A DNA stretch of 64,000 bases from Lactococcus taiwanensis (GCF_014905395.1 NZ_BNDT01000003.1:186001-250000); one strand, 5' to 3'; shown: positions 1 to 7,708, counted from the first letter of the stretch. A program made the numbers and translations. Notes: generated by a model from the letters alone, not told the origin.

Positions 1-407
1 CCAAAAGGGGTAATGGCGCTGCCTAAATTTGCATAAATCGTGGTCAAGCTAATCAAGGAAATTTTTGGGAGCTTGACTTTACGGTTGATATTAAAAATGA
101 TTGGAATTAGTGTTAAAATTGCAACATCATTTGTAAAAAACATTGAGCCAAAGAAGGAGAGCAAAAGAACAACTAAAACAATTTGTCTCAAATTTTTGCA
201 CTTTTCAATGATAAATCCAGCAAAAAATTTTAAAATTCCTAGAACTTCAAAGATTGAAATAAGAATAATTAAACTCAGTAAAGCCATTAAAGTTTTTACA
301 TCAATGTCAGAAGTTTTAACTGTCCCAAAGCCCAATGAAAGTAAAGCTAAAATCGCAGTAAATAAAAAAGTTTTATCTGTAAAAATTCGCTTGATAATCT
401 GAGCCAT
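1..407 (-). CDS. Anion/arsenite-type permease, N-terminal part (runs off the window)
   Basis: The reverse strand from an ATG at 405-407, preceded by a good Shine-Dalgarno (AGGTGGAGGC, complement of 411-420), is open to the window edge. It encodes about 135 residues of a very hydrophobic protein beginning MAQIIKRIFTDKTFLF. Several membrane spans are visible, separated by short basic loops, with the segment FFTNDVAILTLIPI and then NLGSAITPFG. The asparagine-aspartate in FTNDVA and the NLGSAITPFG stretch are typical of the ArsB/SLC13 (CitMHS-like) ion transporter superfamily. The substrate cannot be told from this part. A -10-like TAAAAT with an upstream TG lies about 30 bases upstream of the start on this strand. 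Confidence 0.7.
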   Translation of the reverse strand, partial: MAQIIKRIFTDKTFLFTAILALLSLGFGTVKTSDIDVKTLMALLSLIILISIFEVLGILKFFAGFIIEKCKNLRQIVLVVLLLSFFGSMFFTNDVAILTLIPIIFNINRKVKLPKISLISLTTIYANLGSAITPF

Positions 408-505
408 TCTGCCTCCACCTTTAATTTTATTTAGCTTATTTTATCATAAAGAGGTGTTTTTGTATTCTATTGTCTTCGTGAAATTTAGAAAAGTGATTAA
501 TTAAA

Positions 506-538
506 AAGTCAAAGCATAACTTCCGGTTGCTTTGACTT
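506..538 (-). terminator. Terminator of the DMT permease gene
   Basis: AAGTCAAAGCA (506-516) pairs with TGCTTTGACTT (528-538). Read on the minus strand it is followed by a run of T, and it begins directly at the stop of the 539-1426 gene. Confidence 0.75.
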
Positions 539-1426
539 TTATTTATGGTTTGTTGGCAAATTAATGAGAAATAATGCCAAAAAGACAATTAATATTCCCA
601 GGCGTTGTAATCCCAAAAATGAGACATTAAGAAACATAGTAGAAATTAAAATCGCGGTTACTGGTTCAAGCATTCCGAGCATCCCTACGACGTGGGGTTC
701 AGTATATTTTAAACTGTTAATATAGAGAGGATAGGCTAAAAGTGTACCGATAATAACAATTAAAAGAATTAATAACAGATCAATTTGATCAATGTTTGTT
801 GGCATAACAGTTAAGGGATGAAAGAAATTAGAAATAATTCCTCCGATCAATAAGGCCCACGCGACAACGTTTAAGGCAGAATGATCTTTGAGGAGGGGAC
901 AAGGGATTAGCGTATAGGCACAGACCCCGAGTGCTGATAAAAGTCCCCAAATAAGTGCGGAAGCTGAAAAACTAAGTTTACCTAAATTACCGTTGGTTAC
1001 TAAAAGGAAAACCCCTATTAAAGAAAGGAAAATCGCAATAATATCGAGTCGTCTTGGGAGAGTTTTACTCTTGATAGCTAAAATTACAATGATGATCGAA
1101 GGACCTAAGGATTGGAGAATAGTAGCAATCGCGGCATTTCCATAAAATACAGATAATAAAAAAGAGGTTTGAGCAAATAGCACACCCAAAATGCCAAAAG
1201 CGATAATTCTTAAACTGGATTTAAAAGAATACCAAACACTGAAAATATTGTTTTTAGTAAGTCCTAACCCGCAGAGTAAGATTAGACCAGAAAAAAGCAT
1301 GCGAATTGTAACTAGCCATCCTGGTTGGATAGCACACCGTTTAAATAGAATACCTGCAAGGATGCTGCTTATACCAAAAAAAGCAGCACCCAACGAAGCA
1401 TAGGCTACTCCCCTAAATTTATACAT
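539..1426 (-). CDS. EamA/DMT-family permease
   Basis: A 295-residue integral membrane protein with about ten hydrophobic spans arranged as two EamA repeats: residues about 5-140, then about 150-290 beginning at SASALIWGLLSALGVCAYTL. Length and layout match the drug/metabolite transporter superfamily, which exports amino acids, nucleotides or other small metabolites. The first repeat has the usual small-residue-rich start (SLGAAFFGISSILAG). No substrate can be assigned. The gene stands alone, convergent with nothing and followed by its own terminator. Its start ATG is weakly supported because no strong Shine-Dalgarno precedes it. Confidence 0.85.
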   Translation of the reverse strand: MYKFRGVAYASLGAAFFGISSILAGILFKRCAIQPGWLVTIRMLFSGLILLCGLGLTKNNIFSVWYSFKSSLRIIAFGILGVLFAQTSFLLSVFYGNAAIATILQSLGPSIIIVILAIKSKTLPRRLDIIAIFLSLIGVFLLVTNGNLGKLSFSASALIWGLLSALGVCAYTLIPCPLLKDHSALNVVAWALLIGGIISNFFHPLTVMPTNIDQIDLLLILLIVIIGTLLAYPLYINSLKYTEPHVVGMLGMLEPVTAILISTMFLNVSFLGLQRLGILIVFLALFLINLPTNHK

Positions 1427-1531
1427 AAAATCTCCCCAAATTATTCTTCTTGTATCTCATCGCTACTCCTTGTTAAATATTATATAAAAAATACAGGTGA
1501 GAGTAAAATATTCACTGGAAAATGCATAAAA

Positions 1532-1558
1532 AAATACTAATTATTCGAATTAGTATTT
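1532..1558 (-). terminator. Terminator downstream of the Fur-family gene
   Basis: A perfect stem AAATACTAATT / AATTAGTATTT with a 5-base loop. On the minus strand it is followed by a T run, which fits termination of the gene ending at 1586. Confidence 0.7.
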
Positions 1559-1585
1559 TGAGAGTTATTTCTGGGGAAGTGGGAA

Positions 1586-1972
1586 TCAATCTTCTATCCC
1601 ATAAATTTCAACTTTATAGCCTGTAATTGTTAGTCCAGTGGCTTGTCGAGCAGCTTCTATCAGTGGCCGGAAATCAAAATTATCGACATTAATGATTTCA
1701 CCTGTCGTTTTGTTAACGACATGATAATGAGGATCTCCGTAGTAGTCGTATCTTCTCTTAGAGCCGTCGTTAATGGCGATGACTAGCTCACTCTCTATCA
1801 GTTTTTCTAGTGTATTATAGACTGTCGCTAAACTGATATTATCTAGATCTTCGTGGATTTGTTCAGCTGTAGGGTGTGTTTGATGTGATATCAAATAGTC
1901 TAAGACGATAAGTCGTTGAGAGGTTGCCTTCAGGCCATGTTCTTGTAATAACGCTTTTAAATCTTGCTCCAA
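1586..1972 (-). CDS. Fur/PerR-family metal-responsive repressor lacking all cysteines
   Basis: A 128-residue Fur-superfamily protein: an N-terminal winged helix (residues about 1-70, with the recognition segment SLATVYNTLEKL) and a short C-terminal dimerisation domain. Candidate regulatory-metal ligands are present: D76 in RYDYYGD and H82/H84 in DPHYH. The protein has no cysteine at all, so the two CxxC pairs that bind structural zinc in Bacillus PerR/Fur are absent. It is shorter than the usual 140-150 residues. It is divergent from the VIT transporter pair, with two Fur-type boxes in the shared intergenic region, so it probably represses those genes and perhaps itself. Whether it senses iron, manganese or peroxide cannot be decided from sequence. 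Confidence 0.85.
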   Translation of the reverse strand: MEQDLKALLQEHGLKATSQRLIVLDYLISHQTHPTAEQIHEDLDNISLATVYNTLEKLIESELVIAINDGSKRRYDYYGDPHYHVVNKTTGEIINVDNFDFRPLIEAARQATGLTITGYKVEIYGIED

Positions 1973-2037
1973 AGTCCGCTCACCTCTCTTTCTATACTGA
2001 TTTTATTATAACATCTCACCCAAAGCATTTCAATGAC

Positions 2038-2086
2038 TTGACTTTTCTTTAGAATCATTCTAAAATATAACTTAGAATGATTCTAA
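2038..2086 (+). promoter_or_regulatory. Promoter of the VIT operon with tandem Fur/PerR-type boxes
   Basis: TTGACT (2038-2043), a 17-base spacer and TAAAAT (2061-2066) form a promoter. Two palindromes overlap it: TTTAGAATCATTCTAAA (2048-2064), lying in the spacer and -10, and TTAGAATGATTCTAA (2072-2086), just downstream of the -10. Both are 7-1-7 dyads of the Fur/PerR class, and they lie between the regulator gene and its probable targets. Confidence 0.85.
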
Positions 2087-2100
2087 AGGAAGGGTAGAGT

Positions 2101-2793
2101 TTGAAAAAGAAAAAAAGAAGCTTGATACAAAAAAATAATATTATAAGAGCTGCAATCATGGGAGCAAATGATGGAATAATTTCTATTGCTGGGATAGTTA
2201 TAGGAGTTTCTGGAGCCACCTCACATATAGGCACCATATTGTTAGCAGGTTTTGCTGGGACTTTGGCTGGGACTGTTAGTATGGCGATGGGCGAATACGT
2301 TTCTGTAAGTTCTCAACGTGATGCTCAGGAAAAAATAATACACGAACAAAAGCTTGCTCTGGCAACGAGCTATCAACAGGAATTTAATTTTGTGTACCAT
2401 AAATATTGTGCCTCAGGGATATCGGCTACTTTAGCGTATCAAGCAACGGATGAGATGATGAAAAAAGATGCCTTAAGTACGACTGTGCGCGAGCGCCATG
2501 GTTTCACAATTGGACAAGAACTGAGTGCAAAAAGTGCTGCGATTGCCTCAATGCTTTCTTTTCCTACCGGTGCATTACTTCCAATGTTAGCGATTGCTCT
2601 ACTTCCAAGAGAGCTAAGTACAATGGCAACTTTTTGTGCAGTACTTATAGCCCTAGGGTTTACTGGCTATGCGGCAGCTTATTTAAACGGTGCTGATAAA
2701 AAACATGCGACATTGAGAAATATTGTTGCGGGGGTATTAACAATGCTTGTGACTTATGCAGTAGGTATACTATTTAAACAAGGAGGGCTATAA
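2101..2793 (+). CDS. VIT/CCC1-family metal transporter, first of a pair
   Basis: A 230-residue VIT-family protein starting with TTG behind AAGGAAGGG. The signature NNIIRAAIMGANDGIISIAGIVIG forms TM1 with the conserved ND pair. GTVSMAMGEYVSVSSQRD marks TM2, with the glutamate of the transport path. A charged cytoplasmic segment (residues about 75-140, with many Glu and His) precedes three C-terminal spans, as expected for the metal-binding region of this family. Members move Fe2+ or Mn2+ out of the cytosol. The stop overlaps the next start (TAATG), so the two VIT proteins are translationally coupled. Control by the divergent Fur-family protein is inferred from the operators. Confidence 0.85.
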   Translation: MKKKKRSLIQKNNIIRAAIMGANDGIISIAGIVIGVSGATSHIGTILLAGFAGTLAGTVSMAMGEYVSVSSQRDAQEKIIHEQKLALATSYQQEFNFVYHKYCASGISATLAYQATDEMMKKDALSTTVRERHGFTIGQELSAKSAAIASMLSFPTGALLPMLAIALLPRELSTMATFCAVLIALGFTGYAAAYLNGADKKHATLRNIVAGVLTMLVTYAVGILFKQGGL

Positions 2794-3473
2794 TGAAAAA
2801 GCAAGGGATGACGATGGATGAAAAATTAAATAGTGTACGTGCTGGTGTTTTAGGTTCCAACGATGGCATCTTAACAGTTGTAGGCGTTCTTTTCTCAGTG
2901 TCTGCTGCCTCGGGAAGTCATTTTGCGCTCTTAATTGCTTGTTTGGCTAATCTCATCTCTGGTGCTTTTTCTATGGCTTCGGGGGAATATGCTAGTGTGA
3001 GTGCTCAATCCGATAGTGAAAAGGTCGTCGTGGCACAGGAAAAAAGATTGCTCAAAAAAAATTTTAATAAAGAAAAAGAAGTGGTTAAAGATTTTTATAT
3101 TGAAAAAGGAATCAGTCCAGAAACTTCTAGTAAAATTGCCAATGAATTACTCGAACTTAAGCCCCTTGAGACCGTGCTGGCTGTAAAATATGATATTACC
3201 TTAGGACATTATATGAATCCATGGCAAGCTGCTTGGTCCTCTCTTTTTTCTTTTACAATTGGAGGACTCTTCCCTTTTGCGACGCTCCTTTTGGTAAAAG
3301 GAATATGGCAATTTCCAGCGACAATACTTGCAACAGTGCTTGCGATGGCTCTTACGGGAATGATTAGTGCAAAGCTGTCAGATGGACTGCTTATTAAGGC
3401 GATTCTTAGAAATATCATAATTGGTTTAATCACAATTTTCTTCCATTATTTTATTGGGCGTATTTTTGGGTAA
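2793..3473 (+). CDS. VIT/CCC1-family metal transporter, second of a pair
   Basis: A 226-residue paralogue of the preceding gene. It keeps the same landmarks: RAGVLGSNDGILTVVGVLF in TM1 and GAFSMASGEYASVSAQSD in TM2. A Lys/Glu-rich cytoplasmic insert (about residues 75-130) is followed by three spans. It starts inside the stop codon of the first VIT gene, with GGAGG just upstream. Tandem VIT genes could form a heteromer or handle different divalent metals; the sequence does not say which. No strong terminator follows, but a new promoter (TGGTATAAT near 3500) lies before the methyltransferase gene. Confidence 0.85.
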   Translation: MKKQGMTMDEKLNSVRAGVLGSNDGILTVVGVLFSVSAASGSHFALLIACLANLISGAFSMASGEYASVSAQSDSEKVVVAQEKRLLKKNFNKEKEVVKDFYIEKGISPETSSKIANELLELKPLETVLAVKYDITLGHYMNPWQAAWSSLFSFTIGGLFPFATLLLVKGIWQFPATILATVLAMALTGMISAKLSDGLLIKAILRNIIIGLITIFFHYFIGRIFG

Positions 3474-3549
3474 GCTTTTTCAGCTTCAACCAAGGTCTTT
3501 TGGTATAATAATAAGTATGTGATGTAGCTAAAAGGAGGTGACAGATTGA

Positions 3550-4293
3550 ATGAATGAAGCAATGGAAATGATTGAAGCATTTTGGGATGATTTTTCTACA
3601 GATTATGATGCTATTCAGGAAGAGAGCTTAGTAGACATTCCAGAGCATGTGAAGAAATTTCTGGCTCAAGAAGGACTCGTGCCTTGTGATAATCTGTTGG
3701 ATTTGGCTGGGGGGACTGGTAAATATATTCCCGCACTCTCCTCTTTGACAAAAGACTATCATCTGGTCGATCTGTCTCAGCAAATGTTAAAATTTGCTCG
3801 GAATAAAAAATGTTATTCAGAAAAAATGACGCTTATTCATCAGGAGCAAAGGCAATTTTTGGAACAAACCAGTGAGAATACTTATGATTTGGTTTTCACA
3901 GCGATGAATCCCGCATTAGATGATAAAGAGTTGTTGCTTGAAATGAATCGTATTAGTAAAAAATACGTTGGAATTTTGCGGATGACATTTGATGAGGATA
4001 ATCTTTTTAGTCAAGTGGAACAACTTTTTTTCTCCTCACAAGAACAAGCAAGTGGAACTCTGATGGCTAATTATAAAGAATGGCTCAAGCAATTGAGTTG
4101 GACTTTTAAAAGTAAAACCTTCAGATTTTTACTCTCAGAAAAGGTAAGTGCGAAATTATTTTCAGATTATTTTTCAGATGAACTTTCGAGTGAAGATTTG
4201 AATCGCTTGCTTTCGCTATTTTTTGGTGAAAAAGAAGATTATGAAATGCAACGATTAGTATTATTTGAATTGATTTATTGGGAGAAACACTAG
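3550..4293 (+). CDS. Class I SAM-dependent methyltransferase, substrate unknown
   Basis: A 247-residue protein with a Rossmann-type SAM-binding motif, NLLDLAGGTGKYIPAL (residues about 49-64). It is followed by the acidic residue in HLVDLSQQML and a motif-IV-like stretch DLVFTAMNPAL. The sequence after residue 150 is not a recognisable target domain. The ribosome site AAGGAGGTG is unusually strong. The gene stands alone between the VIT operon and the marR operon with its own extended -10 promoter, and ends in a clear terminator. The NP near motif IV is only weakly reminiscent of N-methyltransferases, so the substrate is left open. Confidence 0.7.
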   Translation: MNEAMEMIEAFWDDFSTDYDAIQEESLVDIPEHVKKFLAQEGLVPCDNLLDLAGGTGKYIPALSSLTKDYHLVDLSQQMLKFARNKKCYSEKMTLIHQEQRQFLEQTSENTYDLVFTAMNPALDDKELLLEMNRISKKYVGILRMTFDEDNLFSQVEQLFFSSQEQASGTLMANYKEWLKQLSWTFKSKTFRFLLSEKVSAKLFSDYFSDELSSEDLNRLLSLFFGEKEDYEMQRLVLFELIYWEKH

Positions 4294-4312
4294 CTAAACC
4301 TAGTGCTTTTTT
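4288..4312 (+). terminator. Terminator after the methyltransferase gene
   Basis: CACTAG (4288-4293) pairs with CTAGTG (4300-4305), followed by CTTTTTT. The stem includes the stop codon region. Confidence 0.75.
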
Positions 4313-4354
4313 ATTGCTTGAACGCTTTTATTTGTATTTTTTTCAGTTTAATAT

Positions 4355-4386
4355 TATAATTGATTCATCAACTATTGATGTATCAA
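4355..4386 (+). promoter_or_regulatory. -10 element and repeated MarR-type operator
   Basis: TATAAT (4355-4360) runs directly into an alternating array TTGAT-TC-ATCAA-CTA-TTGAT-GT-ATCAA (4360-4386). This gives two TTGAT-N2-ATCAA dyads plus a third dyad across the centre. MarR dimers bind such AT-rich dyads. The position just after the -10 implies autorepression of the marR-nitroreductase operon. Confidence 0.75.
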
Positions 4387-4404
4387 CTATGAAAGGAGGA
4401 GAAA

Positions 4405-4812
4405 ATGGAACTTACTAAAATTAGTCAACTTTTATATCAATTAAAGATTGCTAATCAAGAAATGACAACAGTGTTTGAAAAAACAACGGGCTTCAGCTTG
4501 ACTAGATATGAACTGATGCGCATTTTATTGTGTAAAGGGAAATGTTCCCAGACACAACTCCAAGCAGTATTGAAAATTGATAGTGCCGCAGTTACACGTC
4601 ATTTGAAATTGCTTGAAGAAAAAGGTTATGTCACGCGTGAGCGTAATAAGGATAATAATCGTGAGATTTTTGTGAAGGTAACCGAACAAGCAAAAGAGGC
4701 AATGGCGCGCTGCGAGCGCGACCATGATACAGCACAAAATACTTTAAACATTGGGCTGAGCGATAAAGAAGAAGAACAACTCCTTGCTTTATTAAACAAA
4801 TTAACGAAATGA
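4405..4812 (+). CDS. MarR-family transcriptional regulator
   Basis: A 135-residue winged-helix MarR protein. The DNA-binding core is QTQLQAVLKIDSAAVTRHLK followed by the wing GYVTRERNKDNNREIFVKVT, with the usual conserved Asp/Arg in the wing (residues about 78-86). N- and C-terminal helices form the dimer interface. AAAGGAGGAG precedes the ATG. It is the first gene of an operon with a nitroreductase and a DUF1304 membrane protein, and the palindromic array at 4360-4386 is its probable operator. MarR-nitroreductase pairs commonly respond to quinones or other electrophiles; that is family knowledge and the ligand is not visible here. Confidence 0.88.
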   Translation: MELTKISQLLYQLKIANQEMTTVFEKTTGFSLTRYELMRILLCKGKCSQTQLQAVLKIDSAAVTRHLKLLEEKGYVTRERNKDNNREIFVKVTEQAKEAMARCERDHDTAQNTLNIGLSDKEEEQLLALLNKLTK

Positions 4813-4824
4813 AAGAAGAACAAA

Positions 4825-5463
4825 ATGAATAAGAACTTTAAAAATAACGATTTCTCAGATATTACTTTTGGGAGAAAATCAGTACGACTTTACGATGAAA
4901 ACTACAAAATTTCTCACGAAGAAATGCTTGAGATGATTCAAGAAGCTACAGCTGCCCCTTCTTCAGTAAATATGCAACCTTGGCGTTTTGTTATTGTGGA
5001 AAGTGAAGAATCAAAAGCAAAATTGAAACCTTTAATTCGCTTTAATACACGTCAAAACGATACCTCATCAGCGATGATTTTGATTTTTGGAGACTTGAAG
5101 AATTATGAATTTGGTGAAGAAATCTATGACCAAGCAGTTGCTGAAGGAAAAATGCCTCAGGAAGTCAGAGATCAACAAATTGAAGCGATTATTCCTTATT
5201 ACAAGAGCTTCTCTAAACAAGAAATGAATGATGTTGTCAAAATTGACTCAAGTTTGGCCGCTATGCAATTGATGTTGGTGGCAAGAGCTCACGGATATGA
5301 AACAAATCCAATTGGTGGTTTTGAAAAAGATCAATTGGCAGAAGCTTTTGATTTAGACAAAGAACGTTATGTCCCCGTTATGATTTTATCCATTGGTAAA
5401 GCCGTTGAAGAAGGTTATGAATCTGTCCGCATGAATGCTGATAAAATCACTACTTTTAAATAA
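4825..5463 (+). CDS. Nitroreductase-family NAD(P)H:FMN oxidoreductase
   Basis: A 212-residue nitroreductase. The N-terminal RKSVRLYD motif and SSVNMQPWRFVIVES bind FMN, and the C-terminal region NPIGGF-x-KD completes the flavin site. The length is typical of the YdgI/YodC-like subgroup. Enzymes of this family reduce quinones, nitro-compounds or disulfides using FMN. It lies 12 bases after marR and 14 bases before the DUF1304 gene, so all three are probably cotranscribed and induced together. The Shine-Dalgarno is weak (AAGAAG). Confidence 0.87.
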   Translation: MNKNFKNNDFSDITFGRKSVRLYDENYKISHEEMLEMIQEATAAPSSVNMQPWRFVIVESEESKAKLKPLIRFNTRQNDTSSAMILIFGDLKNYEFGEEIYDQAVAEGKMPQEVRDQQIEAIIPYYKSFSKQEMNDVVKIDSSLAAMQLMLVARAHGYETNPIGGFEKDQLAEAFDLDKERYVPVMILSIGKAVEEGYESVRMNADKITTFK

Positions 5464-5477
5464 AAAGGAGAAGTAAT

Positions 5478-5837
5478 TTGACCATTTTGACAATTATTCT
5501 GGCGCTTTTGGTTGCTTTGGAATTTTTCTACATTATGTATTTAGAAACCTTTGCTACCAGCTCAAAAACAACCAGTCGTGTGTTCAATATGAAAAAAGAG
5601 GAACTGGACCGTTCTTCAGTTCAAACGCTTTTTAAAAATCAAGGCATTTATAATGGTTTAGTTGGCATAGGATTAATTTATGCAATCTTTTTCTCGTCTG
5701 CATCACTTGAAATAGTTAGATTACTGCTCGTTTTTATTATTTTAGTGGCTCTGTATGGCTCTTTGACAAGTAATAAAAAAATTATTCTTACCCAAGGTGG
5801 TCTAGCCATTTTAGCTCTAATTTCTTCCTTTTTCTAA
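5478..5837 (+). CDS. DUF1304 family membrane protein
   Basis: A 119-residue protein with four predicted spans. The start is TTG behind AAAAGGAGAAG. The family pattern is clear: an N-terminal span with FFYIMYLETFA, then SRVFNM and LFKNQGIYNGLVGIGL. DUF1304 proteins are small inner-membrane proteins of unknown function that often sit beside MarR regulators and oxidoreductases. The context suggests a role in the same electrophile or oxidative response, but nothing in the sequence gives an activity. Confidence 0.82.
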   Translation: MTILTIILALLVALEFFYIMYLETFATSSKTTSRVFNMKKEELDRSSVQTLFKNQGIYNGLVGIGLIYAIFFSSASLEIVRLLLVFIILVALYGSLTSNKKIILTQGGLAILALISSFF

Positions 5838-5854
5838 AAAATATTTTCAAATCC

Positions 5855-5883
5855 TTGACAAGGATCATAAAAAGATTTACAAT
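5855..5883 (+). promoter_or_regulatory. trp operon promoter
   Basis: TTGACA (5855-5860), exactly 17 bases, then TACAAT (5878-5883). This near-consensus promoter sits just upstream of the T-box leader and 18 bases after the stop of the DUF1304 gene. Confidence 0.85.
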
Positions 5884-5889
5884 TATTTT

Positions 5890-6187
5890 CAATATCAGAA
5901 AAGTAACTCTATATCAGAATTTTTTCAGGAAGTCTGCGGTTGTGCGAGCAGACAAATTCGTCAGAGCGAATGGGCTGATTTGAAAGTCGAGAACGATTTG
6001 TTTTTCGCAATTTGATTTGAAACAATAAAAATCACGGATGCTCCCGATACCAAGCGACTTGTTGTTAGACGAGGAAAAGAAGAGGATTTTTCGAGTATTT
6101 TTATGGTATTCTTAACCTCTTAAATTACGGTGGCACCGCGTGACATACGCCCGTAGAGTAGTTGATACTCTACGGGCTTTTTTGTAT
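5890..6187 (+). promoter_or_regulatory. T-box leader of the trp operon (tRNA-Trp sensing)
   Basis: A long structured leader ends with the T-box core GGTGGCACCGCG (6129-6140) followed by an intrinsic terminator. In this class, uncharged tRNA binds the leader and its acceptor end pairs with the T-box, stabilising the antiterminator. A TGG triplet at 5971-5973, bounded by TCAG/CTGA, is a candidate Trp specifier, but I did not fold stem I fully. The downstream operon is trpEGDCFBA, and the Lactococcus lactis trp operon is known to use tRNA-Trp antitermination. Confidence 0.9.
6149..6184 (+). terminator. T-box regulated terminator
   Basis: GCCCGTAGAGTA (6149-6160) pairs perfectly with TACTCTACGGGC (6166-6177), followed by seven T. 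It is the regulated attenuator of the trp leader. Confidence 0.92.
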
Positions 6188-6208
6188 TTTATTGAAAGGA
6201 TTACTAAA

Positions 6209-6244
6209 ATGAATCAACGATGGCGAAGCTTAAATTTTAACTAA
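6209..6244 (+). CDS. Possible 11-codon leader peptide with one Trp codon
   Basis: Between the T-box terminator and trpE, an ATG with GAAAGGA about 9 bases upstream opens an 11-codon frame, MNQRWRSLNFN, ending in TAA. It would be translated only from antiterminated transcripts. It contains one tryptophan codon. It could be chance, a remnant of ribosome-mediated attenuation, or a translational spacer for trpE. Confidence 0.3.
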   Translation: MNQRWRSLNFN

Positions 6245-6293
6245 TCAGTATCAATGGAAAAGACTTCCTCAAACCTATAGATAGAGAGAACAT

Positions 6294-7664
6294 ATGAGAA
6301 AAATTAAAGAGATTTCAGCAGACACCATGACCCCGATTTCGGTTTATCTTCGCCTGAAAGGAAAAAATAAAGTCATTTTAGAATCCATTCCCAGAGAAAA
6401 CGATCAATCTCGTTTTTCAATTATTGCATTGAATCCAGTGAAGCACATCAAATTTACTGACGGAATTTTAAGCGTTAATGACGAAACCATCAGCGATGAA
6501 AATCCAATGGAATTTCTGGAAAAATTAGTTTGTCAGCCAGAAAGTACTGACGAAAATTTAGACTTGCCTTTTACATGTGGTGCGATTGGATATGCTGGAT
6601 TTGATACCTATGGTATTTTTGAAGGCATTCAACCAAAACTGCCAGATTCAATTGGAACACCAGACATGTATTTTATGTTATACGAATCAGCCTTAATTTT
6701 TGACCACAAACGAGAAAAATTGATTCTTGTGGAAGACAATACTTACAGTCAACGTACGGAAAATGATTTACTGACAGCTTTGTCAGCAAATATTGAGTCA
6801 TTATCTTTACTGACAGAAGCAGAAAATGAACTGATAGAATTAAATAAACTGAATTTCGTCAGCAATATATCTCAAGAACATTTTGAAGAAAAAGTTGCTA
6901 AAGCAAAAGAACTGATCAGAAATGGTGACATGTTCCAAATTGTTTTATCACAACGTTTAACAGCCGATTTTACTGACAACCCTTTTAATTATTACAGAAA
7001 ACTTCGGGTTGAAAATCCATCATCGTATATGTACTTTATGGAATTCGATAATTTTCATGTCATAGGCAGCTCACCAGAGCGTTTGGTTGCTGTTCATGGC
7101 AATCAAGTTTCAACCAATCCAATTGCCGGAACAAGAAAACGGGGGCAAAATGAATTTGAAGACCAAGCTCTTATTGAAGATTTAGAAAGTGATCCCAAAG
7201 AAGTCGCTGAACACAAAATGCTTGTTGATTTAGGACGAAATGACATTGGTAAAATTTCCAAATATGGTTCAATCGAAGTTCCTGTTTTCATGAAAGTTGA
7301 GAAATATCGCTACGTCATGCATATTACAAGTGAAGTGACTGGCGAGCTTCGTCCTGAATTTACAGCGATGGATGCCTTACGCGCCACATTGCCAGCAGGG
7401 ACGCTATCAGGAGCACCGAAGCATCGCGCCTACCAAAGAATTTATGAATTTGAGACGCAAAAACGAGGAATTTATGGTGGAGCTATCGGTTATCTATCGA
7501 AAAATGGCAATTGCGATTTTGCAATTGCCATTCGGACAATGGTCTTGAAAGACAAGAAAGCACATGTTCAAGCAGGAGCTGGAATTGTTTACGATTCAGT
7601 ACCCGAACATGAATATCAAGAAACTTTGAATAAAGCAAAAGGTTTGCTAGAAATTGGTCAGTAA
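6294..7664 (+). CDS. trpE: Anthranilate synthase component I
   Basis: A 456-residue TrpE that converts chorismate plus ammonia to anthranilate with TrpG. The N-terminal domain (about 1-150) contains the Trp-binding segment around VILESIPREN. The chorismate-binding domain follows, with IGSSPERLV, NPIAGTRKRG, LVDLGRNDIGK and GTLSGAPKHRAYQRI, and the end GAGIVYDSVPEHEYQETLNKA. Length and motifs are complete. It is first in trpEGDCFBA after the T-box. The Shine-Dalgarno is modest (GATAGAGAG). One copy of the dispersed ACTGAC-N6-GTCAG dyad lies inside the gene at 6770-6787, encoding L-T-A-L-S. Confidence 0.96.
   Translation: MRKIKEISADTMTPISVYLRLKGKNKVILESIPRENDQSRFSIIALNPVKHIKFTDGILSVNDETISDENPMEFLEKLVCQPESTDENLDLPFTCGAIGYAGFDTYGIFEGIQPKLPDSIGTPDMYFMLYESALIFDHKREKLILVEDNTYSQRTENDLLTALSANIESLSLLTEAENELIELNKLNFVSNISQEHFEEKVAKAKELIRNGDMFQIVLSQRLTADFTDNPFNYYRKLRVENPSSYMYFMEFDNFHVIGSSPERLVAVHGNQVSTNPIAGTRKRGQNEFEDQALIEDLESDPKEVAEHKMLVDLGRNDIGKISKYGSIEVPVFMKVEKYRYVMHITSEVTGELRPEFTAMDALRATLPAGTLSGAPKHRAYQRIYEFETQKRGIYGGAIGYLSKNGNCDFAIAIRTMVLKDKKAHVQAGAGIVYDSVPEHEYQETLNKAKGLLEIGQ
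6770..6787. repeat. ACTGAC-N6-GTCAGT dyad, copy 1 (in trpE)
   Basis: ACTGAC-AGCTTT-GTCAGC, with one mismatch in the last base of the 18-bp consensus. It lies in frame within trpE and reads L-T-A-L-S. Confidence 0.8.
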
Positions 7665-7673
7665 ATGAGCTCT

Positions 7674-7691
7674 ACTGACCATCCTGTCAGT
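7674..7691. repeat. ACTGAC-N6-GTCAGT dyad, copy 2 (trpE-trpG gap)
   Basis: ACTGAC-CATCCT-GTCAGT. The left arm can alternatively pair with an earlier GGTCAGTA at the end of trpE, giving two mutually exclusive hairpins between trpE and trpG. Confidence 0.85.
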
Positions 7692-7708
7692 AAAAATAGG
7701 AGACAAAA

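Noticed and set aside
40-402. A 120-residue plus-strand reading frame at the left edge
   Set aside because: It is antisense to a much better minus-strand permease with a ribosome site and membrane spans; its own sequence is an unstructured, Lys/Ile-rich shadow.
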